This document shows positions 18,310-25,912 of a stretch of 64,000 bases of DNA, piece after piece (the stretch's first letter is position 1; the number at the start of each line of letters is the position of its first letter). Origin of the DNA: Paraburkholderia dinghuensis (GTDB taxonomy: Bacteria; Pseudomonadota; Gammaproteobacteria; Burkholderiales; Burkholderiaceae); the NCBI RefSeq assembly GCF_003837865.1, contig NZ_RQIS01000022.1:30795-94794 (forward strand), in the 5' to 3' direction. The notes under the pieces were generated by a model. It searched no databases, had not been told where the DNA came from, and saw only the letters and a program-made list of their open reading frames with translations. The position numbers were made by a program, and so were the translations under genes.

Positions 18310-19323
18310 TCACTCGCCGAGCTTCACTACGCGCTCTTCACGCCACGACAACGCCGCCGCTTCCGCGAGTTCGAGCGCCTTCAACCCGTCCGCAACCGTC
18401 GTGCGCACCGGTGCGCCCTTCGTCACCGCGTCGTGGAAATGCGCCATCTCGAGCGCATACGCCGCGCGATAGCGTTCAAGGAAGAACGCCTCCGGCACGT
18501 CCTGCGATACAGCGCTCTTAGACCACGCGACCACTTCAGTAGGCTTCACGTTGCCCGCCTGGAGCATGCCGTCGCTGCCGAGAATCTCGAAGCGCTGGTC
18601 GTAGCCGTAGGCCGCGCGACGCGCCGTGTTGATCTGGCAAAGACGCCCGCGCTTCGTGCGGATCGTCACCGCCGTCGAATCGATGTCGCCGGCTTCCGCG
18701 ATCGCAGGGTCGGAGAGACAACTGCCCGTGGCGTGCACGGTATCGGCTTCGTCGTCGAGGATCCAGCGGAAGATGTCGAAGTCGTGGATCAGCATGTCCT
18801 TGAAGATGCCGCCCGAGCGCCGGATGTACTCGACGGGCGGCGCCCCCGGGTCGCGGCTCGTCACGACGAGCATCTCCGGCGTGCCGATCTCGCCCGCATC
18901 GAGACGCGCCTTGAGCGCCGCGAACGTGGGATCGTAGCGACGCTGGAAGCCGATCATGGCGACCACGCCCGCACGCTCCACGGCCTGCGCGCACTCGCGC
19001 GCGCGATCGAGCGTGAGATCGACGGGTTTTTCGCAGAAGATATGCTTGCCCGCCGCCGCCGATTTGAGAATCAGTTCGGAGTGCGTATCGGTGCTGGAGC
19101 AGATCATGGTCGCGCCGATCGACGCATCGCCTAACGCAACGTCGATGTCGGCCACCTGCGCGCCATGCTGTGCGGCGAGCGCAGCCGCGGCCGCCTGATT
19201 CACGTCGATCACGTATTTGAGGCGCACGCCGCTCGCGCGCGCGAGATTCGCCGCGTGTATGCGGCCGATGCGTCCCGCGCCGAATACCGCCACGTCCAGC
19301 GTCGTGCCTACGTTTTCAGACAT
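18310..19323 (-). CDS. iolG: myo-Inositol 2-dehydrogenase
   Basis: A 337-residue NAD-dependent Gfo/Idh/MocA enzyme that oxidises myo-inositol to 2-keto-myo-inositol. It has the Rossmann motif VAVFGAGRIGRIHAANL, the catalytic HIFCEKPVDLTL and the active-site helix DMLIHDFDIFRWIL typical of IolG. Its start overlaps the end of the RpiR regulator by eight bases, so regulator and enzyme are cotranscribed. It supplies the substrate for IolE, encoded in the opposite arm of the same cluster. Confidence 0.92.
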   Translation of the reverse strand: MSENVGTTLDVAVFGAGRIGRIHAANLARASGVRLKYVIDVNQAAAAALAAQHGAQVADIDVALGDASIGATMICSSTDTHSELILKSAAAGKHIFCEKPVDLTLDRARECAQAVERAGVVAMIGFQRRYDPTFAALKARLDAGEIGTPEMLVVTSRDPGAPPVEYIRRSGGIFKDMLIHDFDIFRWILDDEADTVHATGSCLSDPAIAEAGDIDSTAVTIRTKRGRLCQINTARRAAYGYDQRFEILGSDGMLQAGNVKPTEVVAWSKSAVSQDVPEAFFLERYRAAYALEMAHFHDAVTKGAPVRTTVADGLKALELAEAAALSWREERVVKLGE

Positions 19324-20206
19324 CGTATCCTCCTGTGTCGGTCGATTCTTCGACGTTCAGTTCGAGCCGGTACGCGAGCGCAATAAAGAGCGCCTGGCAC
19401 AGGCAGAAAGTGCTGGTGAGCGAGCGGAATGCAAACGCGCTCCCCTCCTTCACATAGAGCTGCGCATTCGCGTGGCGCGCGAGCGGCGAAAGCTGGCTGT
19501 CCGTGATGACGAGCGTCTTCGCGTGATGCTGCTGCGCGAGGCGCAGGCAATATTGCGTTTCCTTGCCATAGGGCGCAAAGCTGATCGCGATGACCACGTC
19601 GCCCTTTTTCACGCTGCGGATCTGCTCGTGGTACATGCCGCCGAGCCCCGAGACGAGATGCACGCGCTTTCGCGTGTGCTGGAGCGCGTAGACGATGTAG
19701 CTCGCCACGGGAAACGAGCGTCGCACACCGACCACATAAATGTTGTCGGCCTGCTCCAGCATCTTCACCGCTTCGTCGAACTGCGCATCGTCGAGTCCCG
19801 CTTCGAGCTCGTCGAGCCCGCTTCGGCACGCGGCGATGAACTCGCGCGCCACCGCACCGCCGAGTTCCGGGCTCGTCTTGCCTTCTTTCGCGTCGATCAG
19901 TTGGCGGATGCGTTGCTGGTAGCTCACAGCCGTTGCGCCCTGACCCGCATACGCCTGGCGAAACACGGCCTGCAGGTCGGAGAAGCCCGAAAAGCCGAAC
20001 CGCTGCGCGAAGCGCACCACCGCCGAAGGATGCACGCCGCAGCTCGCGGCAATGTCGCTCGTGCGGTCCATCATCACGCTCGCGCGGTGCTGTTCGATGT
20101 AGCTCGCGACGCTTTTCAACTGCCGCGGCAACGCCTCGTAGTCGTGGGCGATGCGCTGCATCAATTCGTCGACGCCCGCTACGGCATCCGTTGTCTCTTC
20201 CATCAT
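19316..20206 (-). CDS. RpiR/MurR-family regulator of inositol catabolism (IolR-like)
   Basis: A 296-residue regulator with an N-terminal RpiR helix-turn-helix (about residues 10-85, including IAASCGVHPSAVVRFAQRFGF) and a C-terminal SIS sugar-binding domain (about 130-270, including YVVGVRRSFPVASYIVYAL and VVIAISFAPYGKET). The ATG at 20206 follows AAGGA by nine bases. It heads the minus arm and faces the transporter arm across a 253-base intergenic region with a GGAA-N6-TTCC site. By analogy with rhizobial IolR it should repress both arms until an inositol metabolite binds. Confidence 0.9.
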   Translation of the reverse strand: MMEETTDAVAGVDELMQRIAHDYEALPRQLKSVASYIEQHRASVMMDRTSDIAASCGVHPSAVVRFAQRFGFSGFSDLQAVFRQAYAGQGATAVSYQQRIRQLIDAKEGKTSPELGGAVAREFIAACRSGLDELEAGLDDAQFDEAVKMLEQADNIYVVGVRRSFPVASYIVYALQHTRKRVHLVSGLGGMYHEQIRSVKKGDVVIAISFAPYGKETQYCLRLAQQHHAKTLVITDSQLSPLARHANAQLYVKEGSAFAFRSLTSTFCLCQALFIALAYRLELNVEESTDTGGYDV

Positions 20207-20309
20207 GGCCTTATTTCCTTGCTGATTGCCGCAGCGCCGCAAACCCTTGCTGGGCAAGGGATCCGGAACATGCCGACGCTGCCGATTATAGGAAGGTCCA
20301 CGCAGGATT

Positions 20310-20323
20310 GGAACATATTTTCC
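20310..20323. promoter_or_regulatory. IolR-type operator (GGAA-N6-TTCC)
   Basis: GGAACATATTTTCC matches the GGAA-N6-TTCC motif known for the RpiR-type IolR repressor of Sinorhizobium meliloti. It is placed centrally between the RpiR gene and the transporter operon. Confidence 0.6.
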
Positions 20324-20336
20324 ATTTTTATTTACG

Positions 20337-20359
20337 GTGAAATATCCATTGCATTTCAC
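20337..20359. promoter_or_regulatory. Inverted repeat GTGAAAT-N9-ATTTCAC
   Basis: Two perfect 7-bp half sites separated by nine bases lie just downstream of the GGAA-N6-TTCC site and about 100 bases before the transporter gene. This could be a second regulator site or part of the same operator. The factor is unknown. Confidence 0.4.
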
Positions 20360-20459
20360 GTGAGGGCGACCTACTCTTGACGATGAGCGGGACGGCATGG
20401 AAAAAGGCAAAACCGTCCGGTTCATCCCCAAAAACGACAGACCGAGAAAGGTGGAGACA

Positions 20460-21512
20460 ATGACTGAACGCAAGGGCAAGGCAATGCTCCGGCGGTTCGC
20501 CGCGACGCTCGCGCTCGCTGCCGGACTGGGCTCGCTGGCCATGCCGGCGGCGCAGGCCGACGAGCCGCACTTCGTGCTGATCAGCCACGCGCCGGATTCG
20601 GATTCGTGGTGGAACACCATCAAGAACGCCATCAAACAAGCGGACGAAGACTTCGACGTCGAGACCGATTACCGCAATCCGCCGAACGGCGACATCGCCG
20701 ACATGGCCCGCCTGATCGAACAGGCCGCCGCGCACAACTACGACGGCGTCGCCACGACGATCGCCGACTTCGATGTGCTCAAGAGCGCCATCGGCAAGGT
20801 CACCGAAAAGAAGATTCCGCTCGTCACACTTAACTCCGGCACCGAGGAGCAGAGCGCGAAGCTCGGCGCGATCATGCACGTCGGACAGCCCGAATTCGTC
20901 GCCGGACAAGCGGCCGGCGAGAAGGCCAAGGCGGCGGGCGTGAAATCGTTCGTGTGCGTGAACCACTACGCGACGAACGCGGCGTCGTTCGAACGCTGCC
21001 GCGGCTTCGCGGAGGCCATCGGCGTCGACTTCAAGACCTCGACGATCGACAGCGGGACCGACCCGACCGAGATCCAGTCGAAGGTCAGCGCCTATCTGCG
21101 CAACCACCCGAACACCGACGCGATCCTCACGCTCGGACCGCTGTCGGCCGCGCCGACTCTGAAGGCCGTGCAGCAGATGGGCCTCGCGGGCAAGATCCGT
21201 TTCTACACGTTCGACTTTTCCGAGGACATTGCAGCCGGAATCCGCGCAGGCACGATCCAGTTCGCGATCGACCAACAACCGTATCTGCAGGGCTATATCC
21301 CTGTGGCCGTGCTCGCGATCGTGAAGAAGGAACACACGACCGATCCGAAGAAGATCCGCCAGATCCTCGAGGCGAATCCGAAGTTCAAGCAGCGGCTCGA
21401 CACGTATGGGCTGCAGCCGTCGTATGGGCCGCGTGATATTCGGTCGGGTCCGGGCTTCATCACGAAGGAGAACATCGACAAGGTCGTGAAGTACGCGGGT
21501 CAGTACCGCTGA
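20460..21512 (+). CDS. Sugar (probably inositol) ABC transporter periplasmic binding protein
   Basis: A 350-residue periplasmic binding protein of the Peripla_BP_4/ribose-binding type. The signal peptide covers about residues 1-32 and ends AAQADE. The opening HFVLISHAPDSDSWWNTIKN and the later TDAILTLGPLSAAP fit this family. The ATG at 20460 follows GGTGGAG. It is the first gene of the plus arm, and a tandem palindromic repeat (21534-21683) lies after it, which may hold expression of the binding protein above that of the permease. Inositol as ligand is inferred from the cluster. Confidence 0.88.
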   Translation: MTERKGKAMLRRFAATLALAAGLGSLAMPAAQADEPHFVLISHAPDSDSWWNTIKNAIKQADEDFDVETDYRNPPNGDIADMARLIEQAAAHNYDGVATTIADFDVLKSAIGKVTEKKIPLVTLNSGTEEQSAKLGAIMHVGQPEFVAGQAAGEKAKAAGVKSFVCVNHYATNAASFERCRGFAEAIGVDFKTSTIDSGTDPTEIQSKVSAYLRNHPNTDAILTLGPLSAAPTLKAVQQMGLAGKIRFYTFDFSEDIAAGIRAGTIQFAIDQQPYLQGYIPVAVLAIVKKEHTTDPKKIRQILEANPKFKQRLDTYGLQPSYGPRDIRSGPGFITKENIDKVVKYAGQYR

Positions 21513-21533
21513 TTCGCGGGTTTTCGTCAACCA

Positions 21534-21683
21534 GCTTTGCATGGGGCCTGGGCAAGTGCTGAGGCGCTAGCTCAGTGCCGACTGCTCTGCATGGGGCCCG
21601 AGTAAGTGCTAAAGCACTAACTCGGTGCCGACTGCTCTGCATGGGGCCCGAGTAAGTGCTAAAGCACTAACTCGGGCCGACAC
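21534..21683. repeat. Three tandem copies of a 50-bp palindromic repeat
   Basis: Copies start at 21534, 21584 and 21634 with an exact 50-base period. Each runs GCTCTGCATGGGGCC, then CGAGTAAGTGCT-AA-AGCACTAACTCG, then a CCGAC end. The core forms a stem-loop with one A-A mismatch. Copies two and three are nearly identical and copy one is diverged. The rest of the 330-base gap between the binding-protein and permease genes holds nothing else recognisable. A fourth copy lies at 28820-28868. Confidence 0.9.
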
Positions 21684-21842
21684 GCGGCAACGGTTCGCTC
21701 CTTGCGATCACCGCTTCGCCTCTCGCCCACCGCGCCGCGCGTTATTCACTGGTGCCTTGCTGCCGTTTGCGTCACGTTGCTTTCGTGCGCGCGGCGTGCG
21801 TCGGGCATCGGTAGCTGGATGGGACCGGAGTAAGGAGACATC

Positions 21843-23021
21843 ATGGGTGTAGCTGGCAAGCACTTTCCCTCGCACGCACACGACGGCAACGCGCAAGACG
21901 CAGGCGCCACACCGCAGGCCCCGGCGGGAACCGGAGCCGCCGACGAACGCGTGCGCCGCGAGTCGCGTTTCGGCCATCTGCTCGGCCGCCCGGAATTCGC
22001 GGCGATTTCCGGCACCGTGCTCGTCTTCGCCGTGTTCGCCATCGGCGCGGGCGGCTCCGGCATGTTCGATCTCGACGGCGTGATGAACTGGTCGCAGGTC
22101 GCGGCCTACCTCGGCATCCTCGCCGTGGGCGCGTGTCTTCTGATGATCGCCGGCGAGTTCGACCTCTCCATCGGCTCGATGATCGGCTTCGCCGGCATGA
22201 TGGTCGCGCTCCCGACCATGTACTTCCACTTGCCCATCGCGCTCTCGATCCTCTTCGCGTTCGTGTGCTGCGTCGCGCTCGGCGCGCTCAACGGCTATCT
22301 CGTGATGCGCACGCGGCTGCCGTCGTTCATCGTCACGCTTGCGTTCCTCTTCATCCTGCGCGGCCTCACGCTTGCCCTGTCGGTCATGTTCGCCAACCGC
22401 ACGATCGTCTCCGGCGTCGGCGACGTCGCGCGAGCTGACTGGCTCGCCAACCTGCTCTTTCACGGCACCGCATTCAGGAGCCTCTTCGTCGCGCTCGCGC
22501 ACATGGGCATCGGCAGGATGCTCGACAACGGCCAGCCGCTCGTACCCGGCGTGCCCAAGGTGATCCTCTGGTGGTTCGGGCTCACCGCAATCGGCGCGTT
22601 CGTGCTCGCGAGAACGCGCTACGGCAACTGGATTCTCGCCGTGGGCGGCGATGCGAATGCCGCGAAGAACGTCGGCGTACCTGTGAAGCGCGTCAAGATC
22701 TCGCTCTTCATGTTGACTGCGTTCTGCTCCTGCCTTTTCGCCGTGCTGCAGGTCGCCGACATCGGCTCGGCCGCCGCCGACCGCGGCATCCAGAAGGAAT
22801 TCGAGGCAATCATCGCCGCAGTGATCGGCGGCACGCTGCTCACGGGCGGCTACGGGTCGGTGATCGGTGCCGCGTTCGGCGCGCTGATCTTCGGCGTCGT
22901 GCAGATCGGCATCACCTACACGAACATCGATTCGGACTGGTTCCGCGTGTTCCTCGGCGTGATGCTGCTGATGGCCGTGCTGTTCAACCACTACGTGCGC
23001 CGCCGCGTCGCGCAGTCGTAA
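21843..23021 (+). CDS. Sugar ABC transporter permease
   Basis: An inner-membrane permease of 392 residues with a hydrophilic N-terminal tail of about 45 residues and about ten membrane helices, of the RbsC/BPD_transp_2 family. The signature stretches IAGEFDLSIGSMIGFAGM and AAVIGGTLLTGGYGSVIGA are typical. The ATG at 21843 follows AAGGAG. It is 13 bases from the ATPase gene, so the two are cotranscribed. Confidence 0.92.
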   Translation: MGVAGKHFPSHAHDGNAQDAGATPQAPAGTGAADERVRRESRFGHLLGRPEFAAISGTVLVFAVFAIGAGGSGMFDLDGVMNWSQVAAYLGILAVGACLLMIAGEFDLSIGSMIGFAGMMVALPTMYFHLPIALSILFAFVCCVALGALNGYLVMRTRLPSFIVTLAFLFILRGLTLALSVMFANRTIVSGVGDVARADWLANLLFHGTAFRSLFVALAHMGIGRMLDNGQPLVPGVPKVILWWFGLTAIGAFVLARTRYGNWILAVGGDANAAKNVGVPVKRVKISLFMLTAFCSCLFAVLQVADIGSAAADRGIQKEFEAIIAAVIGGTLLTGGYGSVIGAAFGALIFGVVQIGITYTNIDSDWFRVFLGVMLLMAVLFNHYVRRRVAQS

Positions 23022-23034
23022 CCGGGAGACTGTC

Positions 23035-23844
23035 ATGTCAGAACCGATCATCGACAAAAGCGCCGACACGATCCTCGCACTCGAAAACGTCAGCAAGTAT
23101 TTCGGCAAGGTCATCGCGTTGAGTGGCGTCACGATGCGCCTGAAGCGCGGCGAAGTGCACTGCCTGTTAGGCGACAACGGCGCGGGCAAGTCCACGCTCA
23201 TCAAAACGCTCGCTGGCGTGCACGCACCCTCCTCGGGCCAGTATTTCGTGGACGGCCAGCCCGTACAGTTCGAATCGCCGAAGGACGCGCTCGACCTCGG
23301 CATCGCAACCGTCTATCAGGATCTCGCGCTCGTGCCGCTCCTTTCCGTCGCGCGCAACTTCTTCATGGGCCGCGAGCCGCAGAAAAAACTGTTCGGGTTC
23401 CTGAACGTCATGGATCTCGATTCATGCGCGACAATCGCGAAGGACCGTCTCTCCGAAATGGGCATCAACGTCCGCGATCCGCATCAGGCCATCGGCACGA
23501 TGTCGGGCGGCGAGCGCCAGTGTCTCGCGATTGCGCGCGCGATCCACTTCGGCGCGCGCGTGCTGATCCTCGACGAACCGACCGCCGCGCTCGGCGTCAA
23601 GCAGAGCTTCAACGTGCTCAAGCTGATCCACAACGCGCGCGCGAAGGGCATCTCGGTGATATTCATCACGCACAACGTCCACCACGCCTACCCCATCGGC
23701 GATTCGTTCACGCTGCTCAATCGCGGACGCTCGCTCGGCACCTTTACCAAAGAGACCATCAGCAAGAATGAGGTGCTCGACATGATGGCGGGCGGCGCGG
23801 AAATGCAGAAGCTGATCGCGGAACTCGACGGCGCAACTATCTGA
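23035..23844 (+). CDS. Sugar ABC transporter ATP-binding protein, single domain
   Basis: A 269-residue ATPase with Walker A GDNGAGKST, Q-loop VYQDLALVP, signature MSGGERQ, Walker B VLILDEPTAAL and H-loop ITHNVHH. Transporters of the ribose type usually carry a fused two-domain ATPase of about 500 residues. This one has a single domain, as in FrcA-type systems, so a homodimer is expected. It sits between the permease and the iolC fusion gene. Confidence 0.92.
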   Translation: MSEPIIDKSADTILALENVSKYFGKVIALSGVTMRLKRGEVHCLLGDNGAGKSTLIKTLAGVHAPSSGQYFVDGQPVQFESPKDALDLGIATVYQDLALVPLLSVARNFFMGREPQKKLFGFLNVMDLDSCATIAKDRLSEMGINVRDPHQAIGTMSGGERQCLAIARAIHFGARVLILDEPTAALGVKQSFNVLKLIHNARAKGISVIFITHNVHHAYPIGDSFTLLNRGRSLGTFTKETISKNEVLDMMAGGAEMQKLIAELDGATI

Positions 23845-23884
23845 TCGCGTTCAGACACACGCATCGTTTTCACGAGGAATGCAT

Positions 23885-25912
23885 ATGGCAATGACCCGTT
23901 CCCCCTCGGCCACGGCCTCCCGCTTCGCTGCGAACAAGCGTCGCGACATCGCCTGCCTCGGGCGACTCGGTGTTGATCTCTACGCGCAACAGGTGGGCGC
24001 ACGACTCGAAGACGTCACGACATTCGCGAAGTATCTGGGCGGCTCGTCGGCGAATATCGCGTTTGGCTGCGCGCGACTCGGTCTCGACGCGGCGATGCTC
24101 ACGCGCGTCGGCGACGACCACATGGGCCGTTTTCTCATCGAAACGCTCGCGAAAGAAGGCTGCGACACGAGCCACGTGCGCGTGGACCCCGCGCGACTCA
24201 CCGCGCTCGTGCTGCTCGGCCTGAAGGACCGCGATACGTTCCCGCTCATCTTCTATCGCGAGAACTGCGCCGACATGGCCGTGGATTCACACGACTTCGA
24301 CGAGGCGTTCATCGCTTCATCGAAAGCCCTCTTGATCACGGGTACACACTTCTCCACCGAACAGGTCAACCGCACGAGCCTCGCCGCGCTCGACTATGCG
24401 CGCCGCAACGATGTGCGAACGGTGCTGGATATCGACTATCGCCCGGTGCTCTGGGGCCTCACAGGCAAGGCCGATGGCGAAACACGGTTCGTCGCAAGCG
24501 AGGGTGTCTCAGCGCATCTGCAGCGCATCCTGCCGCTCTTCGATCTCGTGATCGGCACCGAGGAGGAATTCCGTATCGCAGGCGGTAACGAATCGCTGAT
24601 CGGTTCGCTTGCGCGCGTGCGCGAAGTCACGCAAGCGACACTTGTCGTCAAGCGCGGGCCGCTCGGCTGCCAGATCATCGAGGGCACGGTGCCCACATCG
24701 CTCGACGCGCTATCGATGCAACGCGGGGTCGAAGTGGAAGTGCTCAACGTGCTCGGCGCAGGCGATGCGTTCGCCTCGGGGTTCCTCTCGGGCTGGCTGC
24801 GCGACGCGCCGCTCGAAGACTGCGCGCGTGCCGCCAACGCGTGCGGCGCGCTCGTCGTATCGCGCCATGGCTGCGCACCCGCAATGCCGACGCCCGCCGA
24901 ACTCGACTACTTCCTGCGCGAAGCCGCCGCCGATCCCGAGCGCATGCGCCGCCCGGACCGCGACGCGACACTCGCACGCCTGCATCGCGTCACGCCCGCA
25001 CGCACACCGCGCGACGAAGTGCTGGGTTTCGCGTTCGACCACCGCAACCCGTTCTTCGAACTCGCCCAGCAAACAAGCGCCGAAGAGTCGCGCATCGTCC
25101 AGCTCAAGAATCTCTTCGTCGAGGCCGTCGCGCAGACCGAACGCGAACGCGGCCTGCAGGGACGCATCGGTGTCCTTATCGACGACCGCTATGGACAGGA
25201 CGCACTGAACGCCGCGACCGGGCGCGGATGGTGGATCGGCCGCCCCGTCGAGCTGCCGGGCTCGGTTCCACTCGTGTTCGATCATGGACGCTCCATCGGC
25301 ACGACGCTCGCAAACTGGCCTCGCGAGCACATCGTGAAGTGCCTCGTGCAGTTCCATCCCGACGAACCAGTCGAGCAGCGCATCGAGCAGGAATCGCAAT
25401 TGCGCGCGCTTTACGACGCGGTGCAGGCAAGCGGCCACGAACTGCTGCTCGAAGTGATCCCGCCGAAACTGGGCGGCGTGCCTAACGCGGCCGATACCGT
25501 CTACCGCGCACTCAAGCGCCTTTACAACATCGGCATCTATCCTGAGTGGTGGAAGCTCGAACCGATGGACGCCGCGCAATGGCGCGCCATCGACGCACTG
25601 ATCGCCGAGCGAGACCCTTACTGTCGCGGCGTCGTGCTGCTGGGCCTTTCGGCGAGCGTCGAGCAACTGCTGGAGGGCTTTCACAGCGCGGCGCAATCGT
25701 CCACCTGCCGTGGCTTCACCGTGGGCCGCACGATCCACCACGATCCGAGCCTCGCGTGGCTCGCAGGCGAGATCGACGACAACGAATTGATCGCGCGCGT
25801 GCGCCGCACATTCGAAACGCTGATCGCCGCCTGGCGCGCTGCGCGCGCCAATGCCCATCCAGGTGAAGCGGGCGATGCCGCGATGCACGCGCACGAGGAG
25901 AAAGCAGCATGA
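23885..25912 (+). CDS. iolC: Bifunctional 5-dehydro-2-deoxygluconokinase / DUF2090 protein (IolC fusion)
   Basis: A 675-residue fusion. Residues about 18-335 form a PfkB-type sugar kinase (start ACLGRLGVDLYAQQVG, ATP/active-site motif NVLGAGDAFASGFLSG with the catalytic Asp). Residues about 355-650 form a DUF2090 domain of aldolase-like fold, often proposed to cleave 5-dehydro-2-deoxygluconate 6-phosphate. The ATG at 23885 is chosen because GAGGA lies six bases before it; the ATG at 23879 directly abuts that site. It overlaps iolD by ATGA. The kinase assignment is firm. The aldolase role of the second half is inferred. Confidence 0.93.
   Translation: MAMTRSPSATASRFAANKRRDIACLGRLGVDLYAQQVGARLEDVTTFAKYLGGSSANIAFGCARLGLDAAMLTRVGDDHMGRFLIETLAKEGCDTSHVRVDPARLTALVLLGLKDRDTFPLIFYRENCADMAVDSHDFDEAFIASSKALLITGTHFSTEQVNRTSLAALDYARRNDVRTVLDIDYRPVLWGLTGKADGETRFVASEGVSAHLQRILPLFDLVIGTEEEFRIAGGNESLIGSLARVREVTQATLVVKRGPLGCQIIEGTVPTSLDALSMQRGVEVEVLNVLGAGDAFASGFLSGWLRDAPLEDCARAANACGALVVSRHGCAPAMPTPAELDYFLREAAADPERMRRPDRDATLARLHRVTPARTPRDEVLGFAFDHRNPFFELAQQTSAEESRIVQLKNLFVEAVAQTERERGLQGRIGVLIDDRYGQDALNAATGRGWWIGRPVELPGSVPLVFDHGRSIGTTLANWPREHIVKCLVQFHPDEPVEQRIEQESQLRALYDAVQASGHELLLEVIPPKLGGVPNAADTVYRALKRLYNIGIYPEWWKLEPMDAAQWRAIDALIAERDPYCRGVVLLGLSASVEQLLEGFHSAAQSSTCRGFTVGRTIHHDPSLAWLAGEIDDNELIARVRRTFETLIAAWRAARANAHPGEAGDAAMHAHEEKAA

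Noticed and set aside
21534..21683. CRISPR array
   Set aside because: The 50-base units are contiguous with no unique spacers, and no cas gene is present.
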